Shown: one piece after another, positions 27,201-36,418 of the stretch
Layout of the letters: every line of letters starts with the position of its first letter
Numbering within the stretch: position 1 is the first letter of the stretch
Origin: Branchiostoma floridae
Taxonomy: Eukaryota; Chordata; Leptocardii; Amphioxiformes; Branchiostomatidae
Direction: 5' to 3'
DNA: 64,000 nucleotides
Assembly: GCF_000003815.2 (NCBI RefSeq)
Contig: NC_049991.1
Span: forward strand, 10,933,024 to 10,997,023
Position numbers and translations under genes: made by a program
The notes under the pieces: model-generated
Seen by the model: only the letters and a program-made list of their open reading frames with translations
The model's database searches: none
Told to the model about the DNA's origin: nothing

Positions 27201-27886
27201 TCCTCTCCCTGCTACTCAGTCTGCTGTGGTTATAGCAATATGGCGATGTGCTCAAGCAATTGCTCAGTCGTATACTCCTTCTTAATCTGAAAAGGGATAT
27301 AAATTGTACTTTTTGTCCATTGACAAGATGTGAAATCTTCCCAGACTGCTTGGTTACAGATAAATGTCACATGCACAATTTCTTCTACAAATAAACAAGA
27401 CTCAGAATAATTAGGGACATGTAAATCAGTAAAATTTAACACACTTTTGTGCCCATCAGAATTTTTCCATGATACATTAACGTGTGAGTATATGCAACTC
27501 TGATTCCCACGGGACTAAAAGTTAACAACACAAAGGAGTCTTTACCCATTCCTGATATGTTAACATTTCAAATTAGAAATCATTCATGATAATTTCTTTA
27601 TTAATCTAATCTTTGGCAAACTTGTTTTAGAGTAATAACAAAGTGCACGTGGTGCTTCATGATAATTTGAAAAAAAAAGCTTTTCACGGCCACGCAAGTT
27701 GTTTTAACATCGTTTAATCAGCATCGAGGAACGTAACCTCTAAGTTATACTTTCACATTACGGATTACAAAACATTTAAAAGTCCTTTTTGCTGTCTTAC
27801 CGGATAGGTGACGACATAAAGCCTTTGGTGCCTGTATTTGCCGAACGACACAGCAATGACCGGACATTCACTAATGACAGCGCCAT
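15222..27886 (-). CDS. PGS1: CDP-diacylglycerol-glycerol-3-phosphate 3-phosphatidyltransferase, 11 exons
   Basis: Mitochondrial phosphatidylglycerophosphate synthase of the phospholipase D superfamily. It joins CDP-diacylglycerol and glycerol-3-phosphate, the committed step to cardiolipin. Exons: 27801-27886, 27097-27286, 26915-26992, 26515-26658, 25443-25570, 18187-18368, 17254-17804, 16748-16907, 16247-16312, 15801-15883, 15222-15341; all phases agree, 595 aa. The N-terminus (MALSLVNVRSLLCRS) is Arg-bearing and amphipathic, fitting a mitochondrial presequence. The first HKD motif is intact (HMKIYLTD, H-x-K-x4-D). The second spans the exon 8/9 junction as FHGKGLWFY, the form usual in PGS1. 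Other family blocks: SLYLGNGPLEQEL, LLDYTRGSRG, ERFNETIGLQH, YFTNRQDRY, GYFNLTEDYM and GYRSVHRDLEAQ. An acidic insertion (EGRDEESDEEMQ) in exon 7 makes it longer than human (about 556). Intron 5 carries the LINE at 18401-25246. Confidence 0.94.
15497..15551. repeat. Short imperfect inverted repeat
   Basis: GGCTCCTTACACTAGCTGCT is followed, after a short spacer, by GGCAGCGAGTGTAGGGAGCT, its near-complement. It can form a hairpin in PGS1 intron 10. It is possibly the remnant of a small fold-back element. Confidence 0.5.
18631..21240 (+). CDS. LINE ORF1 protein with J-domain-like start, zinc ribbon, coiled coil and SGNH esterase
   Basis: 869 aa. Residues 10-76 look like a J domain: helix I LYTTLGVPPSAS, helix II DIVSAYKTEVRLFEE, helix III KAFTVLSDASRRRLYD. 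The HPD triad is absent (LFEEA in its place). Residues of about 95-205 include KIHVQGSAYLLWFVEEFPGL, a segment I associate with ORF1 proteins of related LINEs. About 228-254 is a four-Cys zinc ribbon (CPECDQPLVPGDVCATC). About 285-385 is coiled coil. About 483-640 is an SGNH/GDSL esterase-like domain retaining GDSN (Ser), HVGTND (Asn) and DGYHLN (Asp and His). The C-terminus is Pro-rich, with repeats of the type RPPPSQLQAGPW. The expected role is RNA binding and chaperoning of the element's RNP; what the esterase does is not known. Confidence 0.88.
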   Translation: MADLSDHGELYTTLGVPPSASQGDIVSAYKTEVRLFEEACNVSKKSNVHKEAEARHREVSKAFTVLSDASRRRLYDNSGTVSSTPKVTKKSRKQAKGYCVNYNEQSLSIYFPSNLALSWVNVCEEHHSTKATIKGKDGNNGHHIKTVLSDAQSKAPIGSVSITIYESTNKIHVQGSAYLLWFVEEFPGLKEKVDTACPNDRVDSVQLATQDTRTTIAPLADGPSSCPECDQPLVPGDVCATCNTVPKDLLDCNSNTVCPDEELTEETPRSQFDKATQFTAVTDDYSIVHDNMNKLESCLVESIADRKSSEDSILQKLSILEGRMKTFELSRVREVKLVEDITRLDNVKRELESQVKSLQRKFDELSSAIHKLQTSSFSRGQTVSTETQTTQEASDRADRLLYELANVNVHNRFQALAEHDNDDNDIGSVSNTGAKHREETHKPGAKQPSIQNSSKPRPSVSTIRQHQQQQRDAARSKEMPPDLLILGDSNTKTIKTEVLYPSKRVEKELTYNLSQATTFVRSSNIPDPKVILFHVGTNDIRDTADPTVVSENFRKLIQVSHDKYPQASLVFSSILPRCDRDLQEVGDDVNSFLRVVAEETSYVHATDNTSLAHMGSPKADMYNSDGYHLNRLGVRVLVSNIKRVVNPILGLGPYAGRGARPTLQSPQGQHTEPRAPRFSQHPVRVQEQPARSTRHVSSSVQNQGASKAMPSAPAANQPPVQVQSRTSMESAQLAPSGKPEDQGSTRSPGSPAPNSNSPCPWSRPPPSQLQAGPWGRPPPSQLQAGPWSRPPPSQLQTGPWSRPPPSQQTGPWSRPPPSPQTGPWPPMLNHPPAPWGLPPPNNAMRNQPPRVPPPPWPWHPALMWPPMVW
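21623..25129 (+). CDS. LINE ORF2 polyprotein: endonuclease and reverse transcriptase
   Basis: 1168 aa. The N-terminal apurinic-like (EEP) endonuclease has GVWNVHGLG, LLETW (Glu), LLGGDFNAR (about residue 156) and SDHCMV (about 262). A basic linker follows (KRARKRPPKRQNKKW). The reverse transcriptase (about 540-830) has FVDFSKAFDSVW (about 651), GVRQGCNLSPTLFN and the catalytic YADDLVIF (about 752). A Cys/His cluster near the end (CQFCNMNKVEDEAHFLLDC) is a CCHC-like motif found in this superfamily. It performs target-primed reverse transcription. No interruptions are seen over the whole length. The start at 21623 gives MKTFRNGIKSFGVWNVHG, with the endonuclease beginning at once, as expected. 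Confidence 0.93.
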   Translation: MKTFRNGIKSFGVWNVHGLGSKLEDSDFLSHIKKFDFFSLLETWSTENTIINIPNYSYFHQHRQKSKRAKRSSGGIVFLYKNEYKGYVKKAPSQSTDALWVQIDRQLLGLPKDLFICSLYISPGASTAHKYSEKHIIDTLEDEISKFSSVGYVLLGGDFNARLGNLPDYTTDSHIDDDSDSSPYFTDRQHMDKVPPNKFGRLITDLCIQANLRILNGRVVGDLQGKFTCHQPNGSSTVDLMICSKSFLQQILSFRVNPLTVVSDHCMVSTLIRSKPPIHTLQEKFKSSHTRSLSKQFHWNENSAQTFLVSLSQPDIVKRLGALKDSNNITSAAEIENYVSEFSSILREAGNKSLCLKRARKRPPKRQNKKWFDKTCIEMKHEMKNLAYLLEKNPSHPEVRGSFFKKKKEYRKLLKKKKRDFRQQIMNQLSTLREKNPSAFWDLVNKLKPEKAQENSQISSEDWLNHFSKVDKSSDGNHDSVAGPFIPVNDQTPLPTETENFILDSIITADELDRAIAKLKNNKSSGSDMIRNEMLKCGKSIFQKPLLHLFNLCLQNAYFPEEWSLSHIVPIHKSGDTSLPDNYRGISIISCLGKLFCSILNNRLSNYAEENSLFKPQQAGFRKNFRTTDNLFTLNTLVSKYISRNSRLYACFVDFSKAFDSVWREGLLLKLKKLGIGGKFLLTIKDMYSKTTNCIKTNSGLTDTFVTHCGVRQGCNLSPTLFNLFISDIASEFDHSCCNPPALHCMNVPCLLYADDLVIFSESQRGLQSSLSRLEEYCKSWRLKVNLKKTKIVVFTKGGRLPKDCSFLFNSNVVEIVSSYCYLGIIVNSAGTFKANHKYIYNKGLRALFGVRQSLDKADAPLSVKNKLFDSCVKPTLLYGSEIWGSFKSSKSCPIESVHVKFCKQSLNVPKTASNLAVRAELGRYPLHLEASLNAIKFFTRVCLNVPADSLQADALLCQLELDSLGSKCWASGVRKTLEECGYAFVWHSPHSIVSKVPSIISAIEQRLKDIYFQTFLREIHYDNKGKFAKNKLRSYRLFKSTYNEEEYLRIPNERQRTTITKLRISCHKLRIESGRHNRTPLEQRLCQFCNMNKVEDEAHFLLDCSLYSNDRSILFSYIIGKFPRFESLSSVEKFIFLMRFDQTTLYKHISSYIFNITKKREEAEQMY
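26138..26160. repeat. (ATC)n microsatellite
   Basis: About seven ATC units in PGS1 intron 4. Short simple repeat without other features. Confidence 0.8.
26293..26397. repeat. Near-perfect 105-bp hairpin element
   Basis: Arms of 47 bp (26293-26339 and 26351-26397) with one mismatch around an 11-base loop. The ends are TAGCCTGAGTATC and its complement GATACTCAGGCTA. It lies in PGS1 intron 4 and looks like a small palindromic MITE. In RNA it would form a strong stem. Confidence 0.88.
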
Positions 27887-28005
27887 GTTGTTTGTGACCT
27901 TTGACCTAAGATACTAGTAGCAGTGATGGGCGATACCACTATTTACTTAGTCTCTACCAGACCACGGATCGCTGGAAAAATCGTAGAAATGGAACAAATA
28001 GAGGA

Positions 28006-28105
28006 NNNNNNNNNNNNNNNNNNNNNNNNNNNNNNNNNNNNNNNNNNNNNNNNNNNNNNNNNNNNNNNNNNNNNNNNNNNNNNNNNNNNNNNNNNNNNNN
28101 NNNNN
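28006..28105. other. Assembly gap (100 N)
   Basis: Exactly 100 N, a standard gap of unknown size, between the 5' end of PGS1 and the H4/H3 pair. The true distance is unknown. Confidence 0.99.
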
Positions 28106-28371
28106 ATGTCTATGACTAGTATGAGGTATGTTATACATTGGTTATCCTATGTAGATCTGACCTTGGGCTGAACCTTGATATTGGACGACCTTGAGTGGAC
28201 TAGCCCTTCCGGTTGCCTTTTTGTTACTCTCAATAAAATGACGTGACAGTTGGACCGACCTTCATTTTAATGTTAGTAATTTTAATGTTAGTAAAACCGT
28301 GTAATCAGGTTTAAGTCTAATACAAGACTTGCAACTGTGATTGGATGCAGCTCTTTCTGGAATAGGTGGGT

Positions 28372-28387
28372 GGCCCTGAAAAGGGCC
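28372..28387 (-). terminator. Histone 3' stem-loop (H4, 28417)
   Basis: On the minus strand GGCCCTTTTCAGGGCC followed by ACCCA, 29 bases after the H4 stop. The downstream element CCAGAAAGAGCTG lies at 28349-28361. Confidence 0.96.
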
Positions 28388-28416
28388 GGGTATTTAGATG
28401 ATGCGAGCTGACGAGT

Positions 28417-29761
<1,345 letters not shown>

Positions 29762-29787
29762 ACATAAGGCTTTGTCTCACTAAACCC

Positions 29788-29803
29788 GGCCCTTTTCAGG
29801 GCC
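29788..29803 (+). terminator. Histone 3' stem-loop (H3, 29351)
   Basis: GGCCCTTTTCAGGGCC followed by ACCCCA, 26 bases after the stop. A purine-rich AAAAAGAGCTT at about 29817-29827 is the likely U7 element. Confidence 0.96.
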
Positions 29804-30771
29804 ACCCCACATTATCTAAAAAGAGCTTTACTGTCACAGTCGTTATACCTCATACCATTGGACGAAGGATATCTATAAAGCATCACCCAATATATAATGT
29901 ACAATGAAGGTAATTCATTCAATTAAATATATAGAATACAGCACGATGTGCCTGTTCGTTCAGTGCATGGACCACAATGCTTGAAGTAATCATCAAAATA
30001 ATGTTAAATGTCCATGAGAAAACGACGAAACCCAGTCCCCCCAAACATGTAATCTAACATGCCCCTGACGTAGACATTACATCCAACATTGTGTTGAGTG
30101 CTTCGGTAAGACACGCAGGAGTAACGTTAATCCATTGTATTCAAGAAAGGATGATAACTAGGTATCAAACGTCGTTGGATGAGTCAGACGTTATCTTATG
30201 CAAAAAACAGCCGGAGCCTAACCTCTGCTTGGAGAGAACATTAAAAGTGATATTTTTGGCGTATCTTATTACCTGGATGTCTAACCTACATCGACGTATT
30301 AAAAGTGATTGTCTCAAAGGGCTGACGTGATAGTTGATTGTCCTCATTGGCACACAGCATAAGAAGCCCTGAAACAAGACATTGTAAAAGTACTTACCTT
30401 TACTTCAATCTCAAAAACTCTTCTCCACCAGAAAGTCACAAGGGTATACTAGCTAAACATGGAAAGAAAACAGAGGGTCAACCACCTCAAACTCTCGGCA
30501 CAGCTGATTCAAGTAAACAAACCTCACCTTTGACCCAGTTTCACTCCTGTAGCCATCCGCTGGACCCAACAACTCAGATCTATCACTACGCCATCAAAAC
30601 TGGTCAACTGAAGAAATTTTGACCAAAATATGAAAGATAAGACCCTAGCTGTCACTTCTAGCAAAAAAAAACTCAAGGTTGGGCAAAAATTTCCAAAGAA
30701 AAGAAGGATTTTCAATGGTTTTAAGTAGGAACTATAAAGTTGAAGCTCTGGTGTGCACCCAGGATGGAGAT

Positions 30772-30839
30772 TAAGTCCACTGGAGGCAAGGCCCCCAGGA
30801 AGCAGCTGGCCACCAAGGCCGCTCGCAAGAGCGCCCCGG
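30772..30839 (+). pseudogene. Orphan 68-bp fragment of H3 coding sequence
   Basis: 68 bases identical to 29377-29444 of the H3 gene, covering codons for [20 protein letters not shown]. The match begins and ends abruptly inside unrelated DNA, with no start codon, promoter or stem-loop nearby. It is a gene fragment, not a gene. The exact identity suggests recent transfer or an assembly error. Confidence 0.9.
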
Positions 30840-31057
30840 GTAATCCAGCTTCAAGTTCTACCACCAAAATGTGACAGAGGTTGTCAGTAACACAGCTAGG
30901 TTGACATGTGACATCAGAATGCAGTGTACAAAATAATTTTCTGAGCCAGGTTGCCACTGTTCAACCTGGGGCAGAAACTAGGTTGCACAACTGAACTTCA
31001 AGTTGTACCACCTACAATTCTCTAATTTCTGAAAATAGGTACAATACATACATACAT

Positions 31058-31382
31058 CAGGGCTCGAAATTCATTTTTGGGATTAGGCGACTGGTGCAAA
31101 AAAATTTTGGGTGCACCACTTAAACTTAAGTAATAACCTAATAATAAAACTTAGTTTCAAGCTATCAAATTCTTAAACAAGTACCATGACAGACATTTTT
31201 ATTATCTTTCTAACACTTAGATGTCAAGAATGTGATGTATACTAGTACACTTTGATATCTTTACATACATAAACCTAAGAAAATATTTGGGTGCAACCTG
31301 TGCACCCACAGATAATTATTGGGTGCACAACTCCAGTTTTGGGTGCACCTGGGTGCACATGCACCCAGTATTTCGAGCCCTG
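31058..31382. mobile_element. Small TIR element (hAT-like MITE)
   Basis: 325 bp bounded by perfect 13-bp inverted ends, CAGGGCTCGAAAT and ATTTCGAGCCCTG. CAGGG ends are typical of hAT elements. The inside repeats GGGTGCA several times and has no transposase. The flanks (ACATACAT, TACATAGT) do not show a clear 8-bp duplication, so the family is uncertain. Confidence 0.7.
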
Positions 31383-31740
31383 TACATAGTACATACATAA
31401 CCTTTTACTACTATATTACTTATATAAGCATGATTGTTTCAAACTAAAAATCAAGTAGCTTGAAAATAATAGTGTCTATTATATTGAAAAATTACAAAAT
31501 TGACCTACAAATTATTAACAATTTATAATAGATTTTAATAACTCAAAGATGACATTGTACAAAAATGCTGTGATTTCTTTATCATAATTGAAACGAATGT
31601 GCAATAGAATGATTCAACTGTGCAATACCGTTTATGTAATGTCTTGTGTCAATCTGTCAATGTCCCCTGCACGTTTGGTCAGTAATGACCAACGTGACCT
31701 GGAATAAATGTTACTTTCTTTTATGTCTGAATAAAGAATG

Positions 31741-32130
31741 ATTTTATATATTATTATACTACACATGTCAACAAAATCGAGTTCTGAGGCTCAGGATCCT
31801 CATCCTGTGCAACCTGAGTTTAGAAGTAAGTTGCACCAAGCAAAAAGTGGTTGCAATGTGCAAGTGGTATTTTGCACGCTGGTATGTATTATGTAGTGTA
31901 CTTATACCATAAGTTTGGCAGGACTATCCCCTACAATTTTATATATTATTATACTACACATGTCAACAAAATCGAGTTCTGAGGCTCAGGATCCTCATCC
32001 TGTGCAACCTGAGTTTAGAAGTAAGTTGCACCAAGCAAAAAGTGGTTGCAATGTGCAAGTGGTATTTTGCACGCTGGTATGTATTATGTAGTGTACTTAT
32101 ACCATAAGTTTGGCAGGACTATCCCCTACA
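31741..32130. repeat. Exact 195-bp tandem duplication
   Basis: 31741-31935 is repeated at 31936-32130 with no difference that I can find. The unit begins ATTTTATATATTATTATACT and has no coding capacity. Either a very recent duplication or an assembly artefact. Confidence 0.88.
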
Positions 32131-32307
32131 AACCCATGTCACAAATTCTAGCACATGGGTCATGGCGCCAAAATTGTGCACAGGGGAAAAAGAAATAAAG
32201 TCCGGCAAGCATTTTGCACTGTTGCGAGCTTCGTCGAGCTGATGCCTTTTGAATTTTGTTAGCCTCTACCAGGCCTTCCTACGGGGGTGCGGAAATTGTA
32301 GAATTCG

Positions 32308-32550
32308 GGGGGGGGGGGGGGGGGGGGGGGGGAAAAACCGTAAAATTGCCCGGGGAAACCACCCCCCCTTAAGTTCATTTTTCCCCCCCCGCCAAACCCC
32401 GGGAAAAAAAATCCCCCGGGGGAAAAAACCCCCGGGTTTTCAATCTGGGAAAAAAAACCCCCGAAAAATTTCCCAAACTTTTTTACCCCCCCTTGAAACC
32501 GGGGCATTGGAAATCTTTCCCAAGGGGGGGGGAATTTTAAAGGGGGGGAA
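32308..32550. other. Homopolymer-rich, probably low-quality sequence
   Basis: A run of more than 25 G is followed by a stretch made almost entirely of mono-nucleotide runs (CCCCC, GGGGG, AAAAAAA, TTTT). This resembles a failed Sanger read after a poly-G tract. Frames that cross it (for example 32249-32662) should not be taken as genes. Confidence 0.75.
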
Positions 32551-33287
32551 ACCTTTTAATTTGAGCTGTGAGACATCCAGTATGATTTTGAGGGCTCGAG
32601 CTCTTTTCGTGGACGAGAGAGGAACGAGTGAAGTTTTATGTATTACGTGGATGCTGAACTGAGTCTTGACACACAAAGAAAAGTAACCAATGGGGATAAC
32701 AACAAAGAAATATGTCAGCGCAGCCACCGAGATAAGTAACGTTATATATTGTTACCGTTTTGGCGCAATCGTGCTCACTTTTACGCGCCACCTTATCAGT
32801 ACAGTGTGGCGTTGCTTTGTCTCGTGTAGCGCCTCAGTACTAGTAATAGAACAAACACGTGCACCTGTAACGTTGCGCTCTCGGCCTCCCACAAATATTT
32901 ACTAGGCCACTGATGTAGAACCCCAACAAATATTTTAGATCGAAGTTACTTTGCTGTATGTACCTGGTTTATATAGTCTGTATCTCTCAGCAGCGATACA
33001 TTATTCTTGATGTAGTTTACTAGCCTCCCTCTGTTCCTCTAAGGCTATAGCGCTAACAGGTGTAACGTTACATGTTTGACAGGTTGCGGCAGGCATCCAT
33101 GAACAAATCACGCGTACGGCTCATACAGTTCGAAAGTAGTCCTGTCCTACCTAACCTGAGTACAGCCCATGGTGTGGACGAGTATGGGGCAGCGAGTGTA
33201 TTAATTATAAGGAGAATGGTACCAAAAATAAGGCTATACACCGCCTACATGGCGCCTAAAGTCTGGCACTAAGCATATACATATACG

Positions 33288-33352
33288 AAGCTGGTGTGTT
33301 ACGCGGAACGGCGGTTATACCGGCTATATAGATACAGATACAGATACGTCAA
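33288..33352 (+). repeat. SINE-like copy, head portion
   Basis: AAGCTGGTGTGTTACGCGGA..CGGTTATACCGGCT..TATAGATACAGATACAG matches, in inverted orientation, the sequence at about 39391-39447 with few differences. A dispersed repeat, probably the 5' portion of a SINE-like family. Confidence 0.55.
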
Positions 33353-33593
33353 CACGAGCACAGAAATGCTATCATTAAAGCCGTGTTTACACTCGCCAAC
33401 GGTTGCGCCACTGTTAGTTGAATACCATACAATGAAGACTGCTCTGTGCAGTTTTACTTTATATAGCCGTCTCTATCTCATCATTTGATTTTAGAAATGC
33501 ACCGACAAGAAACTACTAAACGTGCTAATCATTCATAGTTCGGAGAAACCTACTAATTCGGAGATCGATACAGCACTCAAGAAATATTTTGGT

Positions 33594-33609
33594 GGCCCTG
33601 AAAAGGGCC
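33594..33609 (-). terminator. Histone 3' stem-loop (H2B, 33637)
   Basis: Minus-strand GGCCCTTTTCAGGGCC followed by ACC, 27 bases after the stop. The downstream purine-rich element is less clear here than for the other genes. Confidence 0.95.
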
Positions 33610-33636
33610 GGTGTGGTAGATCTTGTAGTTGTTGAT

Positions 33637-33999
33637 TTACTTGGAGCTGGTGTACTTGGTGACGGCCTTGGTGCCCTCGCTGACGGCGTGCTTGGCCAGC
33701 TCACCAGGCAGGAGCAGACGCACGGCGGTCTGGATCTCCCGGCTGCTGATGGTGGAGCGCTTGTTGTAGTGAGCCAGGCGGGAAGCCTCGCCAGCGATAC
33801 GCTCGAAGATGTCGTTGACGAAGGAGTTCATGATGCCCATGGCCTTGCTGGAGACACCGGTGTCGGGGTGCACCTGCTTGAGCACCTTGTAGATGTAGAT
33901 TCCGAAGGACTCCCTCCTTCTCCTCCTCCTCTTGGCTCCACCTGCACGGCGGGCCTTGCCGGCCTTCTTGGCGGCCTTTCCTGGGGTCTTTGGCGGCAT
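33637..33999 (-). CDS. H2B: Histone H2B
   Basis: Intronless, 120 aa. N-terminal tail [20 protein letters not shown] with a basic RRRRRR stretch, then [40 protein letters not shown], the usual [20 protein letters not shown] and the C-terminal [10 protein letters not shown]. The start at 33999 gives the normal H2B N-terminus; frame continues upstream into the promoter but is not coding. Divergent from H2A at 34299. Its tail (TPGK) differs from the GGGK tails of the H2B genes at 48197 and 53540. Confidence 0.97.
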   Translation of the reverse strand: MPPKTPGKAAKKAGKARRAGGAKRRRRRRESFGIYIYKVLKQVHPDTGVSSKAMGIMNSFVNDIFERIAGEASRLAHYNKRSTISSREIQTAVRLLLPGELAKHAVSEGTKAVTKYTSSK

Positions 34000-34298
34000 G
34001 ATGCTAGAACGTTTCGACGAAAGATTCAATCGAAAAGTAGCAACTCTATTCTCTTGTTTGGTATTTATTGCCTCCAATATGTAAATGAATGGATAACGGT
34101 ATACAATAGAACTCCTCGACGCTGATTGGGTGATAGTTTCCAATTGATTACCTGTTGGTTGGTCACTTTTGACACCTGTTCGTGTCATTGGTCTGTTACA
34201 CGCCTTCTTTTGTCCAAGCGGCCAGTACAAAAACGCAGCGGGGAAGCAAGAGAGCATCATTTTGCAACCAACATACAGGTAAGCAAACCGATATCAAC
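34000..34298. promoter_or_regulatory. Divergent H2B/H2A promoter region
   Basis: Only 299 bp separate the two start codons. Inverted CCAAT boxes lie at 34125-34129 and 34187-34191. I do not see the octamer plus CGGACGTG module that marks other H2A/H2B promoters here, nor a perfect TATA box. CAGGTAAG at 34276-34283 resembles a splice donor in the H2A leader but is probably chance. Confidence 0.65.
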
Positions 34299-34661
34299 AT
34301 GTCTGGACGTGGAAAGGGAAAGAAGGCAAAGGGGAAGAGCCGATCCTCCCGTGCAGGGCTTCAGTTCCCTGTCGGCCGTGTGCACCGTTTCCTGCGCAAG
34401 GGCAACTATGCCAACCGCGTCGGTGCCGGCGCCCCAGTCTACCTGGCCGCCGTGCTGGAGTACCTGACCGCTGAGATCCTCGAGTTGGCCGGCAACGCTG
34501 CCCGTGACAACAAGAAGACCAGGATCATCCCCCGTCACCTTCAGCTGGCCGTCCGCAACGACGAGGAGCTGAACAGGCTGCTGGGTGGTGTGACCATCGC
34601 CCAGGGAGGTGTGCTGCCCAACATCCACGCCGTGCTCCTGCCCAAGAAGAAGTCTTCTTAA
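34299..34661 (+). CDS. H2A: Histone H2A, shorter isoform
   Basis: Intronless, 120 aa. [20 protein letters not shown], then the standard fold. It differs from the two 125-aa H2A genes in the N-tail (KKAKGKS against KARAKAKS), in YANRVG for YAERVG, in [11 protein letters not shown] for [11 protein letters not shown], and in a shorter tail (LPKKKSS). I start at 34299, not at the longer open frame from 34182, because this gives the exact H2A N-terminus. Divergent partner of H2B at 33637. Confidence 0.97.
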   Translation: MSGRGKGKKAKGKSRSSRAGLQFPVGRVHRFLRKGNYANRVGAGAPVYLAAVLEYLTAEILELAGNAARDNKKTRIIPRHLQLAVRNDEELNRLLGGVTIAQGGVLPNIHAVLLPKKKSS

Positions 34662-34688
34662 ACAACCAGAAGAACAAATAACAACACC

Positions 34689-34704
34689 GGCCCTTTTCAG
34701 GGCC
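34689..34704 (+). terminator. Histone 3' stem-loop (H2A, 34299)
   Basis: GGCCCTTTTCAGGGCC then ACCAA, 27 bases after the stop, followed by ACAAAGAGCTC (about 34716-34726) as the downstream element. Confidence 0.96.
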
Positions 34705-36376
34705 ACCAACATCTTACAAAGAGCTCTATTTACTCACGACTCAGACGTAGGAATTTTTGCAAATTAGCGTCTTTGTATATATAGCCGTTTGCAGAATGTA
34801 TATATGTATAACGTGTTATATATGTTCATGTATGAAGACGAAGGAGACGCAGCCACCAGACGGTGTGTTCTTGTCGTTCTAATATGTCTAACGCGTTATG
34901 CAACAGGTCCTTACACCACAACTGAAATATTTTTTCTTCCTTGCTTTACAGCCTGTATCCTAGCTTCTCTTAAGTGGAAATCTTTTATCCGTACAACGAA
35001 AATGTTAACAACCTGTTCACTAGTACTCTTTCCTCACCGACCCGGTCTCTGCCTTTGTTCGTCCAATGTAAAAGATATCTTGGTAACGAAAAGACGTTGA
35101 AACCTAAATGGGAATCAAATAGGGTAAAACAAAAGGCTTTTTGGGCGCCAAATATCACGTTTCTACCATTCATCATCAAGAATGAATGGAATGAGTATAC
35201 AAATAGAACAGTGCAGCATTCGTCGGTGGATTTTGACGTATGAAACTTGTTGTGAAAGGTGCTATATCCTGGTACCGCGCTAAGAACATTGTTCACGGTT
35301 GATGGACATTTTAACAACGTTAACGTCAGTAGTGTAATGTATGTATATTTGTATCTGTTCTCAACATCAGTGAACACACAACAACAATGATTGGTTCTTG
35401 ATACTAGGATTATGTACTTACAGGTTTGAAGCTTATTATTAAGGACATCAGACATGAACAATCTAATACTACACGGAAAACTAACAAAGTGTTAACCTCG
35501 GGATATGTCTCGAGGTACATACCGCCTGCCTGTATACGTAACTACAGGTAGCGGTAACCTGTCCTTGAGTCGGTCACGCAACCAAGTGGAACAGAACAGT
35601 GAACAAACAAATCAGTTCCTCAATGGACTGCCAGCTATCGAAGATCCCGCCAAGGAGCTAGACAAACAAAACACGAGGCGTTCATTGGTTGCCGGGACGC
35701 CGCGTCGGTAGGGATCAGTAACAGCAATTGTTGTTGAGTTGTATTGAGTGTTGCTACAGAAGCAGTCATTGGTCAGTTTTGGCGCTCAGGTCAGTTTTGG
35801 CGCTCAGGTCATGCACCCACTCCAGTAAAAAACATCTAACATGGCGACTTCCCGGCAAAATAATATTCGGCACTAGTGCTTCTTTGAATATGGAAGCGCT
35901 ATCAACAGAAGCTTGGATGTCCACGGGTAACGCCAACAGTTCCTCGCAGTATTTGTTCGACAGACTGAACTCTTTTCAAAGTTTAATCATAACCGTTGTC
36001 TAAGAAAAAGTACCTACCCGCCCCATTTCTATTTTTATTTCTCTAAGACTCTTTCATTAGTCAGTTGAAATGCTCATGTATACCCATGGACATTATGTCA
36101 TTTCGCTTCGGAGGCCCGTAGCACGGAAGGTAATATCAGGAAAGCTAGAAGAAAAAGTAATGTACTTACGTGGTTTCCGTCGAATAGAATGCTATGTGCG
36201 ATTTGACAAAGCAATTACAATGATACAAAATATTCTAACTCGCCATATTTAATGATGAAAAAGTACACCTTTCACATTCATGGTTCCAACTCACAGCAAC
36301 ACAAAATTGCTTACCGGACAGAAATATATTGACCTAGCAGCAAGTGATATAATGAGCTCTTTCTGGATATTTGGGT
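34705..36376. other. Intergenic, no gene supported
   Basis: Between H2A and the H1 terminator. Several short frames (for example 35505-35711 and 35728-36003) have no recognisable domain, promoter or splice support. A 20-bp direct repeat of the type GGTCAGTTTTGGCGCTCA occurs twice in tandem near 35770-35810. Confidence 0.5.
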
Positions 36377-36392
36377 GGCCCTGAAAAGGGCC
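36377..36392 (-). terminator. Histone 3' stem-loop (H1)
   Basis: Minus-strand GGCCCTTTTCAGGGCC followed by ACCCA, 26 bases after the H1 stop. The downstream element TATCCAGAAAGAGCTC lies at about 36354-36369. Confidence 0.96.
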
Positions 36393-36418
36393 GGTGGTTT
36401 TAGCCGTCAGGAGAGGAT

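Larger units (their letters stand above)
29804..33593. other. Intergenic, repeat-rich
   Basis: Between H3 and H2B. No gene is supported. It contains an orphan H3 fragment (30772-30839), a TIR element (31058-31382), a 195-bp exact duplication (31741-32130), a block of poor sequence (about 32308-32550) and a SINE-head copy (33288-33352), all listed separately. Confidence 0.6.

Noticed and set aside
32249-32662. 137-codon frame with Gly/Pro runs
   Set aside because: It crosses the homopolymer block that is probably bad sequence.
34000-34260. Upstream extension of the H2B frame at 33637
   Set aside because: Promoter sequence. The conserved MPPK start is at 33999.
34276-34283. Splice donor CAGGTAAG in the H2A leader
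   Set aside because: Replication-dependent histone genes lack introns and no acceptor precedes the ATG; probably chance.
34182-34298. Upstream extension of the H2A frame to an earlier ATG
   Set aside because: It runs through the promoter and leader. H2A begins exactly at MSGRGKG (34299).
35728-36003. 91-codon frame ending MSTGNANSSSQYLFDRLNSF and on
   Set aside because: It looked a little like a receptor N-terminus, but there is no signal peptide, no convincing donor and no following exon in the area.
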